A stretch of DNA of 64,000 nucleotides from SZUA-36 sp964650905. Lineage in GTDB: Bacteria; Pseudomonadota; Gammaproteobacteria; Xanthomonadales; SZUA-36. Below, one piece after another: positions 1-8,980 of this stretch. Below the pieces are notes generated by a model. The model was not told the origin of the DNA. It was given only the letters and a program-made list of their open reading frames with translations, and made no database searches. A program made the position numbers and the translations under genes. The stretch lies in assembly GCA_964650905.1 (NCBI GenBank), contig CAZYVH010000003.1, positions 16,074-80,073 on the forward strand. Direction: 5' to 3'. Each line of letters begins with the position of its first letter. The stretch's first letter is position 1.

Positions 1-255
1 AAGGACACGCCCTACAATACCTATACGCGCCAGGGTTTGCCGCCGACGCCCATTGCCTTACCGGGTATGGCATCATTGCAGGCTGCAGCGCATCCGGCAT
101 TGGGTGAAGCGATGTTTTTTGTTGCCGATGGCAAGGGTGGTCATACCTTTTCCAATTCTCTGGATGCGCATAATGCAGCGGTAAAAAGGATGCTCCGTAA
201 GCAACAGACTGACAAATCGCAAACAACAACGGGTAAAGAGGAGCAGAAGCATTGA
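1..255 (+). CDS. mltG: Endolytic murein transglycosylase MltG, C-terminal fragment
   Basis: Only the last 84 residues lie in the window; the reading frame is open from base 1. The residues TPYNTY..GLPPTPI, the later FVADGKGGHTFS and the NAAV near the tail match the C-terminal end of the YceG/MltG family. These inner-membrane lytic transglycosylases cleave nascent glycan strands and help set glycan chain length. The position directly before tmk, with a 4-base overlap (252-255), is the usual gammaproteobacterial order and supports the call. The lysine/glutamine-rich tail after the conserved part is ordinary for the family. The start lies outside the window, so the membrane anchor and catalytic glutamate cannot be checked. 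Confidence 0.85.
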   Translation, partial: KDTPYNTYTRQGLPPTPIALPGMASLQAAAHPALGEAMFFVADGKGGHTFSNSLDAHNAAVKRMLRKQQTDKSQTTTGKEEQKH

Positions 256-878
256 AGAAGGGTGTATTCATCACCCTTGAAGGTGGCGAAGGTGCTGGTA
301 AAAGCACGCAGCATACGCGTATGGTCCAGTGGCTCAAGGCGCGTGGCAAAGACGTTGTTGAAGCCCGTGAACCTGGCGGTACCGTGGTCTCTGAGCAGAT
401 ACGCCAGACCTTACTCGACACCCGCAATGCCGGTCTGGGAGCCATGACCGAGTTGTTGTTGATGTTTGCGGCCCGTTCGCAGTTACTCGAGGAGCTGATA
501 CGACCGGCACTGGCCATGGGCAAAGTTGTGATCAGTGACCGCTTTACCGATGCCAGTTATGCCTACCAGGGGGGTGGACGGCAATTGGGCGCCAGGCGTG
601 TGGCCGTTCTGGAGCAATTGGTCCATTCAGACCTGCAGCCCGATCTGACACTGTTGTTCGATGTGCCCGTGGAGCAGGGTATGTCAAGGGTCAATGGGCG
701 TGGTGAGACGGACCGTTTCGAGCGTGAATCCCTGTTGTTTTTTGAACGTGTCAGGGCCGCCTATCTCGAGCGTGTCCGTTCTGACCCGAAGCGTTTTTGT
801 GTGATCGACGCCAGTTGTGAAGAACAACAGGTCTGGCAGCAGGTGAAGGCAGCATTGTTGCGGTGCACACGTCTGTGA
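252..878 (+). CDS. tmk: Thymidylate kinase
   Basis: This 208-residue protein phosphorylates dTMP to dTDP in the cytoplasm for DNA synthesis. The P-loop GGEGAGKST is at residues 11-19, the DR motif and dTMP-binding region (SDRFTDASYAYQGGGR) at about 95-110, and a lid segment NGRGETDRFE at about 148-157. Length is normal for the family. The start is a TTG overlapping the mltG stop by four bases. A GAGGAG ribosome-binding site at 238-243 lies upstream, and this frame begins directly with the conserved KKGVFITLEGGEG. Translation is probably coupled to mltG on one side and holB on the other. Confidence 0.95.
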   Translation: MKKGVFITLEGGEGAGKSTQHTRMVQWLKARGKDVVEAREPGGTVVSEQIRQTLLDTRNAGLGAMTELLLMFAARSQLLEELIRPALAMGKVVISDRFTDASYAYQGGGRQLGARRVAVLEQLVHSDLQPDLTLLFDVPVEQGMSRVNGRGETDRFERESLLFFERVRAAYLERVRSDPKRFCVIDASCEEQQVWQQVKAALLRCTRL

Positions 879-1834
879 ACGAACCTGCATCAAATTTGCC
901 CTGGCTGGCAGAGCACTGGGCATTTTTTGTCCAGCGTTTACAACAGGGCCGTTTGCCGCACGCCCTGATGATCGAGGGCCCCGGTGGGGTCGGCAAACAA
1001 CACCTGTCCCAGGCTATGGTGGCCAGGCTGTTATGCAATGACCACCAGCTACAGGCCTGCGGTGTCTGCCGTTCGTGCAAATTATTCGCAGGTGGAGCCC
1101 ACCCTGATTGTTTTGACCTAAGCCCTGAAGAAGACACCAGCGTTGTCAAGGTGGACCAGGTCCGCGACCTGCTCGCTTCATTAAACCTGACGACGTCTGT
1201 CTCCGAACGAAAAGTTGTCCGTATTAATCCCGCAGACGGTATGAACGCAGCCGCTGCCAACGCTCTGCTCAAGAGTCTTGAAGAACCCAATGGAAATGCA
1301 GTGCTCATTCTCATCAGCAGTGACCCCGCGCGACTACCTGTGACCATACGCAGTCGCTGCCAGTCCATTGCCCTCGCATTGCCTGACAGGGCTATATCAG
1401 CAGCGTGGCTGGCCACGGTCAGTGACCGGTCAGCAGAAGATATCAGCCTCGCACTGGCAGCGGCCGGTGGCAGTCCACTACGCGCGCAACGGTACCTTGA
1501 GTCGCCTGCGCTGAGTGGTTACGCCGAGGTCTGCGATTCTCTGGCGAAGCTGCTTGAAGGTCCTGCTGCAGTTTCGCTCATCAGTAGCCTGCTGCAGGAA
1601 CATGACGCAGACGACCTTTGGCGCTGGCTTTCCATCTGTTGCAGCGAGGCGGTTAAATCGGTGCTGGCCGGCTTCGTTGTAGAATGGTTGCCAGACAATG
1701 TCCCATTGCAGGCAAGCAAACTACTGGGCTTGCAAAAACAGGCGGACATCAACCGCAAACTGGCAGCTACACCGTTGCGGGGGGACTTGCTTGTACAGGA
1801 TTGGCTAATAGAATGGGCCATGCAGGGACTTTGA
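875..1834 (+). CDS. holB: DNA polymerase III delta' subunit
   Basis: HolB is the delta' subunit of the clamp loader, which opens the beta clamp with delta and DnaX. The protein shows the modified P-loop GPGGVGKQ near residues 35-42, a zinc-binding cysteine cluster (LLCND, ACGVCRSC, then HPDC) typical of clamp-loader AAA+ proteins, the SLEEP segment and the SRC motif in IRSRCQ. The chosen start is a GTG at 875 that forms a GTGA overlap with the tmk stop. An in-frame GTG at 863 is the alternative and would add four residues. The last 23 codons of homology (1748-1817) occur a second time, diverged, at 9470-9539 just before pilZ. In related genomes pilZ normally follows holB directly, so the intervening block appears inserted. 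Confidence 0.93.
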   Translation: MNEPASNLPWLAEHWAFFVQRLQQGRLPHALMIEGPGGVGKQHLSQAMVARLLCNDHQLQACGVCRSCKLFAGGAHPDCFDLSPEEDTSVVKVDQVRDLLASLNLTTSVSERKVVRINPADGMNAAAANALLKSLEEPNGNAVLILISSDPARLPVTIRSRCQSIALALPDRAISAAWLATVSDRSAEDISLALAAAGGSPLRAQRYLESPALSGYAEVCDSLAKLLEGPAAVSLISSLLQEHDADDLWRWLSICCSEAVKSVLAGFVVEWLPDNVPLQASKLLGLQKQADINRKLAATPLRGDLLVQDWLIEWAMQGL

Positions 1835-1871
1835 GACATGCAATTAACGAACCGGTTAAAACCAGAATCAA

Positions 1872-2056
1872 ATGATCATACGAATAGTCAAAATGGAATT
1901 CAAAGAAGATCGAATAGCTGATTTTTTGAATATCTTTGCCACCAGCAGAGATGAGATAAAATCATTTCCAGGCTGTATGCACCTTCAGCTTTTACAAGGT
2001 GAATCAGACTCCAGTGTTTTCTTCACGTATTCTCATTGGCGCGAAGAAAAAGATTT
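1872..2056 (+). CDS. Antibiotic biosynthesis monooxygenase (ABM)-family protein, cut by assembly gap
   Basis: The readable N-terminal 61 residues begin MIIRIVKMEF, continue to FPGCMHLQLL, and end FFTYSHWREEKD before the Ns start. This pattern fits the small ABM/quinol monooxygenase-like ferredoxin-fold proteins of about 95-105 residues, a family with varied or unknown roles. After the gap, bases 2157-2213 are open in one frame ending in a TGA that overlaps the mutase ATG as ATGA (2210-2213). They could be this gene's tail, but the 100-N gap is a placeholder, so frame continuity cannot be judged. The residues after the gap do not obviously resemble an ABM C-terminus. The gene begins 37 bases after holB. 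Confidence 0.6.
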
Positions 2057-2156
2057 NNNNNNNNNNNNNNNNNNNNNNNNNNNNNNNNNNNNNNNNNNNN
2101 NNNNNNNNNNNNNNNNNNNNNNNNNNNNNNNNNNNNNNNNNNNNNNNNNNNNNNNN
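2057..2156. other. Assembly gap (100 Ns)
   Basis: Exactly 100 undetermined bases, the conventional placeholder for a scaffold join of unknown size. Any translation through it is artificial. It hides the end of the ABM-like gene and possibly further genes at the left edge of the methylmalonyl-CoA cassette. Confidence 1.
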
Positions 2157-2209
2157 TTATGGGCTGGGTTGGTGCGGCTCTTTGTAATGGAGATATACGG
2201 GCTAAAGCG

Positions 2210-4363
2210 ATGACAGACTTTCCCCAAAAAACGCTGGATGACTGGCAGGCGCTAGCCAGCAAAGAGTGCAAAGGCAAACCGGTAGATGAGTTGACGTGGC
2301 ATACGCCAGAGGGCATCGATGTCAAGCCATTGTACTGTGCCGAAGACCTCGAAGGCCTGCACTATTTGAGTTCGCTGCCTGGTACGCCACCCTATGTGCG
2401 TGGACCCAAGGCGACCATGTATGCGGGTCGTGGGTGGACCGTGCGCCAGTATGCCGGGTTTTCCACGGCCGAGGAATCCAACGCTTTCTACCGCAAGAAC
2501 CTCGCAGCGGGGCAGACCGGTCTGTCGGTGGCTTTCGATCTCGCCACCCATCGTGGTTACGACTCGGACCATCCGCGGGTACTGGGTGATGTTGGCAAGG
2601 CGGGCGTGGCTATCGACAGTGTTGCGGATATGAAAATCCTCTTCGATGGTATCCCACTGGACAAGATGTCAGTTTCGATGACCATGAATGGTGCGGTATT
2701 GCCAGTTATGGCAATGTATATTGTCGCTGCCGAAGAACAAGGTGTTCCACCCGAGAAACTGGCAGGAACCCTGCAAAACGATATCCTCAAGGAGTTCATG
2801 GTTCGCAATACTTATATTTATCCACCCGCTCCATCCATGCGGATCGTAGCGGATATTATCGCCTACACCTCCGCCAATATGCCCAGGTACAATTCTGTTT
2901 CCATTTCCGGTTATCACATGCAGGAAGCGGGCGCTACCTGCACACAGGAATTGGCTTATACCATCGCCGACGGCATCGAATATGTACGCACCGCAATTGC
3001 CAGCGGGCTCGATGTCGATGCTTTTGCACCACGCTTGTCGTTCTTTTTCGGCATTGGTATGAACTTTTTTATGGAGGTGGCCAAGCTGCGTGCCGCGCGC
3101 TTATTGTGGGCTACACTGATGGCGGAGCTGTTTGATCCGAAGGACAGTCGCTCATTGAAGCTGCGGACCCACTGCCAGACGTCCGGTGTCAGTCTTACCG
3201 CCAAGGATCCCTATAACAACATTGTTCGCACCACTATCGAAGCCATGTCAGCCGTTCTTGGTGGGACCCAGTCACTGCACACAAACTCATTTGATGAGGC
3301 GCTTGCATTGCCCACTGGGTTTTCAGCCCGCATTGCCCGCAATACGCAATTGGTGCTCAAGGAAGAGACCGGCATTACCAGTGTCGTGGATCCAATGGCG
3401 GGGTCCTACTATGTGGAAAGCCTGACCAATGAACTGGTCAGCGATGCACGCAAACTTATCGACGAGGTGGAAGCGATGGGTGGCATGACCCGGGCCGTGG
3501 AGTCCGGTATGCCCAAGATGCGGATTGAGGAGGCAGCGGCGTTACGTCAGGCACGTATCGACCGCGGAGAAGAGGTCATTGTAGGGGTCAATAAATACCA
3601 ACTGCCGGAAGAGGCGTCCGTCGATATTCTGGATATCGACAATACCGCGGTGCGTGAGGCCCAGATTCGGCGTCTCAGGGAAGTACGTAAAAACAGGCTC
3701 GAGAAGGTCTGTAGCAAGGCCCTGGAGGCGCTGACCCGTGCCGCACACGATGAGACCGGTAATCTGCTGGCACTGGCTGTTGTGGCCGCCCGCGCCCGCG
3801 CCACGGTTGGTGAGATTTCCGATGCACTGGAGAAGGTTTACAGTCGCCATAAAGCCGTGACCCACTCCATTTCCGGTGTATTCGGGTCTGCTTACGAAGA
3901 CGACAGCGATTTTGCTTCCATTCAACATGAAGTTGAAAAGTTTGCCCGCTCTGAGGGTCGTCGTCCACGCATGTTGGTTTGCAAGCTCGGTCAGGACGGA
4001 CATGACCGTGGCGCCAAGGTAATCGCCACAGCATTCGCTGATATCGGTTTCGACGTCGATATCGGACCCCTGTTTCAAACCCCGGCAGAAGCCGTGCGTG
4101 AGGCCATTGAAAACGATGTGCATATCATTGGTATCTCATCCCAGGCTGCCGGACACAAAACACTGGTTCCGTTGGTTATTGAGGGTCTGAAGCAGGCGGG
4201 AGCAGAAGATATTGTTGTCATTTGCGGGGGGGTTATTCCTCCACAGGATTATGATGAAATGCTGGCCTTTGGCGTGTCGGCCATCTACGGTCCGGGTACC
4301 AATATCCTGATTGCGGCCCGTGAGGTTCTCGATATTATCCAGGAGCGTCTGAAAAATCGCTAA
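2210..4363 (+). CDS. scpA: Methylmalonyl-CoA mutase (single-chain, catalytic and B12 domains)
   Basis: This 717-residue enzyme isomerises (R)-methylmalonyl-CoA to succinyl-CoA with adenosylcobalamin. The TIM-barrel half contains RGWTVRQYAGFSTAEESN, GLSVAFDLATHRGYDSD, SVSMTMNGAVLPV and the active-site region ISGYHMQEAGAT. The C-terminal cobalamin-binding domain carries the DGHDRG form of the DxHxxG motif, then GISSQAAGH and a GGV motif. Start choice: ATG at 2210 (MTDFPQKTLDDW) gives the normal family length; GGAGA lies at 2189-2193. Any longer frame runs into the N gap. It heads a same-strand run scpA-pccB-pccA-meaB-mce with gaps of 8-32 bases, so an operon for propionyl-CoA oxidation is likely. 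Confidence 0.96.
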   Translation: MTDFPQKTLDDWQALASKECKGKPVDELTWHTPEGIDVKPLYCAEDLEGLHYLSSLPGTPPYVRGPKATMYAGRGWTVRQYAGFSTAEESNAFYRKNLAAGQTGLSVAFDLATHRGYDSDHPRVLGDVGKAGVAIDSVADMKILFDGIPLDKMSVSMTMNGAVLPVMAMYIVAAEEQGVPPEKLAGTLQNDILKEFMVRNTYIYPPAPSMRIVADIIAYTSANMPRYNSVSISGYHMQEAGATCTQELAYTIADGIEYVRTAIASGLDVDAFAPRLSFFFGIGMNFFMEVAKLRAARLLWATLMAELFDPKDSRSLKLRTHCQTSGVSLTAKDPYNNIVRTTIEAMSAVLGGTQSLHTNSFDEALALPTGFSARIARNTQLVLKEETGITSVVDPMAGSYYVESLTNELVSDARKLIDEVEAMGGMTRAVESGMPKMRIEEAAALRQARIDRGEEVIVGVNKYQLPEEASVDILDIDNTAVREAQIRRLREVRKNRLEKVCSKALEALTRAAHDETGNLLALAVVAARARATVGEISDALEKVYSRHKAVTHSISGVFGSAYEDDSDFASIQHEVEKFARSEGRRPRMLVCKLGQDGHDRGAKVIATAFADIGFDVDIGPLFQTPAEAVREAIENDVHIIGISSQAAGHKTLVPLVIEGLKQAGAEDIVVICGGVIPPQDYDEMLAFGVSAIYGPGTNILIAAREVLDIIQERLKNR

Positions 4364-4379
4364 GGCAAGGGATGTATGT

Positions 4380-5912
4380 ATGCAAAAGATTATTGAGCAG
4401 CTGGAAGAAAAACGTAAAGCCGCCATCCTTGGGGGCGGGCAGCAGCGCATTGATCTGCAGCACAAACGCGGTAAGCTGACTGCCCGTGAACGTATCGAAT
4501 TACTGCTCGATGGGGGCAGTTTCGAGGAGTGGGATGCCTTCGTCGAGCACCGCTGCACCGATTTTAATATGACAGACAAGAAGATTCCTGGCGACGGTGT
4601 GGTCACCGGCTACGGTACGGTCAATGGCCGGGTTGTGTTTGTCTTTAGCCAGGATTTCACTGTTTTTGGTGGTTCACTCTCTGAGGCACACGCCGAAAAA
4701 ATCTGCAAGGTAATGAAACAGGCTATGAAGGTCGGTGCACCGGTCATCGGTCTCAATGACTCGGGCGGAGCGCGTATCCAGGAAGGCGTGGCCTCCCTGG
4801 GTGGCTACGCCGATGTCTTCCAGCTCAACGTACTGGCTTCTGGTGTGGTACCGCAGATATCCGTCATCATGGGTCCGTGCGCAGGTGGTGCAGTCTATTC
4901 TCCTGCCATGACTGATTTTATTTTCATGGTAAAAGACAGTTCCTACATGTTCGTCACCGGTCCCGATGTGGTAAAAACCGTGACCCACGAAGAGGTGACA
5001 GCGGAAGAACTGGGTGGCGCCATGACCCATTCCAGCGTCTCCGGTGTCTGTGATCGTGCCTATGACAATGATGTGGAAGCCTTGTTGATGGTACGCCGGT
5101 TTATAAACTATTTACCGGCTAACAATCGTGAGACCCCCCCCTTTCGGCCTACACCAGACCACGCCGACCGCGTGGAGATGTCACTCGATAGCTTGATTCC
5201 TGACAACCCCAACATGCCTTACGATATGAAAGAACTGATCTACAAGGCGGTGGATGATAATGAATTCTGGGAGTTACAACCCGAGCACGCGCAGAACATC
5301 ATTATTGGTTTTGCCCGCATGGACGGTCATCCGGTGGGTATCGTGGCCAACCAACCCATGGTGCTGGCGGGGTGTCTGGATATTAAGTCATCCATCAAGG
5401 CCGGACGTTTTGTGCGTTTTTGTGATGCATTCAATATCCCAATCCTCACATTTGTCGACGTACCGGGTTTTATGCCGGGCACGGCGCAGGAGTACGGTGG
5501 CATTATCAATCACGGTGCAAAACTGTTATTTGCCTACGCCGAAGCCACGGTTCCCAAGATCACTGTCATCACTCGTAAGGCCTATGGCGGTGCTTATGAT
5601 GTGATGAGTTCCAAGCATCTGCGCGGTGATGTCAACCTGGCCTGGCCCAGCGCAGAAATTGCAGTAATGGGACCCAAAGGTGCGGTGGAGATCATTTTTC
5701 GCAGCGATATTGGCGATGAGGAAAAGATCGCTGAACGTACTGAGCAGTACCGGCTCAAATTCGCCAATCCATTTATCGCCGGCAGTCGTGGCTATATCGA
5801 TGACGTCATTGCACCCCATGCCACCCGTAAGCGTGTGTGTCGCTCACTCGCCATGTTGCGAGACAAGCAGTTGGACAACCCGTGGCGCAAACATGACAAC
5901 ATTCCGCTTTAG
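4380..5912 (+). CDS. pccB: Propionyl-CoA carboxylase beta chain (carboxyltransferase)
   Basis: The 510-residue protein transfers carboxyl from carboxybiotin to propionyl-CoA, giving (S)-methylmalonyl-CoA; activity on other acyl-CoAs is possible. Family signatures: the N-terminal KRGKLTARERIELLLD, the oxyanion-hole region LNDSGGARIQEGVASL, IMGPCAGGAVYSPA, then in the C-terminal half FVDVPGFMPGTAQE and RKAYGGAYDVM. Length and both crotonase-fold halves are complete. Start ATG 4380 lies 16 bases after the mutase stop. Its neighbours (mutase, biotin carboxylase, MeaB, epimerase) favour propionyl-CoA as substrate over geranyl- or methylcrotonyl-CoA. Confidence 0.94.
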   Translation: MQKIIEQLEEKRKAAILGGGQQRIDLQHKRGKLTARERIELLLDGGSFEEWDAFVEHRCTDFNMTDKKIPGDGVVTGYGTVNGRVVFVFSQDFTVFGGSLSEAHAEKICKVMKQAMKVGAPVIGLNDSGGARIQEGVASLGGYADVFQLNVLASGVVPQISVIMGPCAGGAVYSPAMTDFIFMVKDSSYMFVTGPDVVKTVTHEEVTAEELGGAMTHSSVSGVCDRAYDNDVEALLMVRRFINYLPANNRETPPFRPTPDHADRVEMSLDSLIPDNPNMPYDMKELIYKAVDDNEFWELQPEHAQNIIIGFARMDGHPVGIVANQPMVLAGCLDIKSSIKAGRFVRFCDAFNIPILTFVDVPGFMPGTAQEYGGIINHGAKLLFAYAEATVPKITVITRKAYGGAYDVMSSKHLRGDVNLAWPSAEIAVMGPKGAVEIIFRSDIGDEEKIAERTEQYRLKFANPFIAGSRGYIDDVIAPHATRKRVCRSLAMLRDKQLDNPWRKHDNIPL

Positions 5913-5944
5913 CGTAATGCGACAACACGCCGGAGGGCTTCTTC

Positions 5945-7930
5945 GTGTTTGATAAAATCCTGATCGCAAATCGCGGTGAGATCGCGTGCCGGGTCATCAA
6001 GTCTGCGCATGAAATGGGTATTGAAACCGTTGCTGTCTACTCGGATGCCGATCGCAATTCTTTGCATGTGCAAATGGCTGACGAGGCTGTCTACATCGGG
6101 CCACCACCCGCGACACAAAGTTACCTTCTAAGCGACAGGATTCTTCAGGCTTGCCTGGACACCGGGGCCAAGGCGGTACATCCCGGGTATGGGTTTTTGT
6201 CTGAGAATTCCGGGTTTTGTGAGTCCCTGGCAGAAGCAGGTATTGCCTTCATTGGCCCAAAGACCCACGCCATCAAGGTCATGGGTGACAAAATCACCTC
6301 CAAGAAGTTGGCCGATGAGTCGGGGGTCAACACCATCCCCGGTTTTTCCGAAGTGCTGCGCGATGCCGAACATGCCGTGGAAATCGCCAACCAAATCGGT
6401 TACCCGGTGATGCTCAAGGCCACCGCCGGTGGTGGCGGTAAGGGTATGCGTGTTGCGCGTAATGACGAGGAGTGCCGGGATGGCTTCGAACGGGGTGCAA
6501 ACGAAGCACGCTCCAGTTTTGGTGATGATCGTATGTTCGTGGAGAAATTTATCGAGCAGCCACGTCACATCGAGATCCAGATTATTGCTGACAGCCATGG
6601 CAACGTTGTCTACCTCAATGAACGTGAATGTTCGTTGCAGCGCCGTCATCAAAAGGTAATCGAGGAGGCACCGTCAGCGTTTCTCGATGAAGCCACCCGC
6701 AAGCAGATGGGTGAGCAGGCAGTGGCCCTGGCCAGGGCGGTGGACTACCAGTCCGCCGGCACCGTGGAATTCATTGTTGATAGCCAGCGCAACTTTTACT
6801 TCCTGGAGATGAATACACGTTTGCAGGTGGAACACCCGGTCACCGAGATGATCACCGGTGTCGATTTGGTGGAACTGATGATCCGTGTCGCCGACGGTGC
6901 TGTACTGCCTATTAAACAGTCAGATGTGCGTATTAAAGGCTGGGCCATTGAATCCCGTGTCTACGCAGAGGACCCGTTCCGCAACTTTTTGCCCTCCATC
7001 GGACGCCTGGTGTATTACCGTCCGCCCTGTGATGATGCAAATGTACGTGTGGATACCGGTGTATTCGAAGGCGGCGACGTCTCCATGTATTACGACCCGA
7101 TGATCGCCAAGCTCATCACGTATGGAGCCAATCGCGATGAAGCTGCAGCCCACATGCGCTCGGCACTGGATCGCTTTCTCATCCGTGGTGTCTCCAACAA
7201 CCTCAGCTTCCTGTCGGCATTACTGTCGCACACGCGTTTTGTAGAAGGAAACATAAGCACCAATATGATTGCTGAGGAGTATCCGGATGGCTTCCACCCA
7301 GCCAACTTGCCGCATCAGGATCCCACCATTTTCATTGCGGTGGCTGCCTCCATGCTGCGTGGTTATCGTGATCGTGCCGCCCGAATCCACGGCCAGTTGA
7401 ATGGGCATGAACGTCGTGTGCCAAGTGACTGGGTGGTGGTGATGAATAGTGAGCACCACCCGGTAGCTATTGTCCCTGAACAGGGCGGCTACGATGTGGA
7501 ATACAACGGAGCCACCTATGCCATACGCAGTAACTGGGAGTTTGGGCAGCACATCTTCAGTGGCACCATCAATGGTGAGCAGGTTTTTGTTCAGGTAGAA
7601 CGCGACCAGCAAACCTATCGTTTGTTTCATGGTGGTTCCCAGGTCGATGTCAGTATCGTTACACCACGCGTCGCCGAACTCCTGAAGTACATGCCGATAA
7701 AAACTCCGCCTGATTTGTCCAAGTACCTGCTTTCACCGATGCCGGGTCTGCTGGTGTCGCTTGCGGTCAAAGAGGGTGATGTGATCAGTGCAGGGGATGA
7801 ACTGGCCGTGCTCGAGGCTATGAAAATGGAAAACACCCTACTGGCTGAACGCGATGGTGTGGTAGCCACAATCCACTATGAGCCTGGCGCCAACCTTGCG
7901 GTGGACGATATCATCATGGAATTAGAGTAA
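5945..7930 (+). CDS. pccA: Propionyl-CoA carboxylase alpha chain (biotin carboxylase + biotin carrier)
   Basis: The 661-residue subunit carboxylates its own biotin with ATP and bicarbonate. Domains in order: biotin carboxylase N-domain (IANRGEIACRVI at about 7-18), ATP-grasp with the glycine-rich loop KATAGGGGKGMR, biotin carboxylase C-domain to about 445, a linker/BT-type region, and a C-terminal biotinyl domain. The biotin attachment lysine is in EAMKM at about residue 627. Start is GTG at 5945, well supported by GGAGGG at 5932-5937. Context with pccB and the mutase supports a propionyl-CoA rather than an acetyl-CoA enzyme, though specificity is inferred from context. Confidence 0.94.
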   Translation: MFDKILIANRGEIACRVIKSAHEMGIETVAVYSDADRNSLHVQMADEAVYIGPPPATQSYLLSDRILQACLDTGAKAVHPGYGFLSENSGFCESLAEAGIAFIGPKTHAIKVMGDKITSKKLADESGVNTIPGFSEVLRDAEHAVEIANQIGYPVMLKATAGGGGKGMRVARNDEECRDGFERGANEARSSFGDDRMFVEKFIEQPRHIEIQIIADSHGNVVYLNERECSLQRRHQKVIEEAPSAFLDEATRKQMGEQAVALARAVDYQSAGTVEFIVDSQRNFYFLEMNTRLQVEHPVTEMITGVDLVELMIRVADGAVLPIKQSDVRIKGWAIESRVYAEDPFRNFLPSIGRLVYYRPPCDDANVRVDTGVFEGGDVSMYYDPMIAKLITYGANRDEAAAHMRSALDRFLIRGVSNNLSFLSALLSHTRFVEGNISTNMIAEEYPDGFHPANLPHQDPTIFIAVAASMLRGYRDRAARIHGQLNGHERRVPSDWVVVMNSEHHPVAIVPEQGGYDVEYNGATYAIRSNWEFGQHIFSGTINGEQVFVQVERDQQTYRLFHGGSQVDVSIVTPRVAELLKYMPIKTPPDLSKYLLSPMPGLLVSLAVKEGDVISAGDELAVLEAMKMENTLLAERDGVVATIHYEPGANLAVDDIIMELE

Positions 7931-7938
7931 GGCCGATA

Positions 7939-8961
7939 ATGCCGGCGAAGCGTGGTTCAGATGTAACGCAGGATAGCGCGTCACTTGCCCATGGTGTGCT
8001 CGAGGGTCATCGCCGCGCGCTGGCACAGGCGATCACCCTGATCGAATCTACCCGCGGTGATCACCGTGCCGCCGCCAGTGATTTGCTGCAGCATTTGATG
8101 CCACATGCGGGTCATTCAATCCGGCTGGGCATTTCAGGTGTGCCAGGGGTTGGAAAATCGACTTTTATCGAGGCGTTGGGTAACCACATAATCGATACGG
8201 GTCACCGTGTTGCGGTGCTCACAGTTGACCCCTCATCGGCGATCAGCGGTGGCTCCATTTTGGCTGACAAGACCCGTATGGAGTCGCTGTCACGGCGTCC
8301 CGAAGCCTACATACGGCCGTCGCCTTCCGGCAATACCCTGGGCGGGGTCACCCGGCGCAGCCGCGAGGCCTTGATCTTGTGCGAGGCAGCCGGGTTCGAC
8401 GTGGTCATCGTGGAAACCGTCGGTGTCGGACAATCCGAGACCAGAGTGGCGGATATGACCGATATGTTTATGTTGCTGCTCTTGCCCGGTGGTGGTGATG
8501 AACTCCAGGGTATTAAACGTGGCATCATGGAACTGGCCGACCTGGTCCTTATCAACAAGGCCGATGACAAACTGCAGGTACTCGCAGAGAGATCAGCAAC
8601 GGAATACCGCAATGCGCTACGCCTGCTTCACCCGCGCTCGGCTGACTGGAATGTCGCGGTCCAGACCTGTTCGGCGCGGGACGGTGTCGGTATTACCGAG
8701 GCCTGGCAGGTCGTGTTGCGGCATCACGACCTTCTTGAAGCCAGTGGCCAGTTGCTAAAACGCCGCGCTTTACAAGCCAGAGACTGGATGTGGTCCGAGG
8801 TCAACGACAGCCTTGTTATGGTGTTACAAACTGATCCGGAAGTACAAAAGCAAATTCCAGCCCTGGAAATCGCAGTCAGCGAGGGTAAGATAGCACCGAC
8901 AAGCGCCGCAAAACAGTTGCTCGAGATATTCCTCAAGCGTCACGAACAATGGGGCGAATGA
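7939..8961 (+). CDS. meaB: Methylmalonyl-CoA mutase-associated GTPase MeaB
   Basis: MeaB/ArgK-type G3E GTPases guard methylmalonyl-CoA mutase: they gate adenosylcobalamin loading and prevent inactivation. The protein (340 residues) has a P-loop GVPGVGKST at about 70-78, TVDPSS, a catalytic glutamate region DVVIVETVGVGQSE, and the G4 motif NKAD. The C-terminal helical arm used for dimerisation is present. It starts eight bases after pccA and is followed 19 bases later by the epimerase, so it is almost certainly co-transcribed with its client mutase. Confidence 0.95.
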   Translation: MPAKRGSDVTQDSASLAHGVLEGHRRALAQAITLIESTRGDHRAAASDLLQHLMPHAGHSIRLGISGVPGVGKSTFIEALGNHIIDTGHRVAVLTVDPSSAISGGSILADKTRMESLSRRPEAYIRPSPSGNTLGGVTRRSREALILCEAAGFDVVIVETVGVGQSETRVADMTDMFMLLLLPGGGDELQGIKRGIMELADLVLINKADDKLQVLAERSATEYRNALRLLHPRSADWNVAVQTCSARDGVGITEAWQVVLRHHDLLEASGQLLKRRALQARDWMWSEVNDSLVMVLQTDPEVQKQIPALEIAVSEGKIAPTSAAKQLLEIFLKRHEQWGE

Positions 8962-8980
8962 GCAAGCCCGGGAGATAGCT

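Noticed and set aside
2036..2209. Extension of the mutase reading frame upstream through the N gap
   Set aside because: The frame is artificial across Ns; ATG 2210 gives the normal mutase N-terminus.
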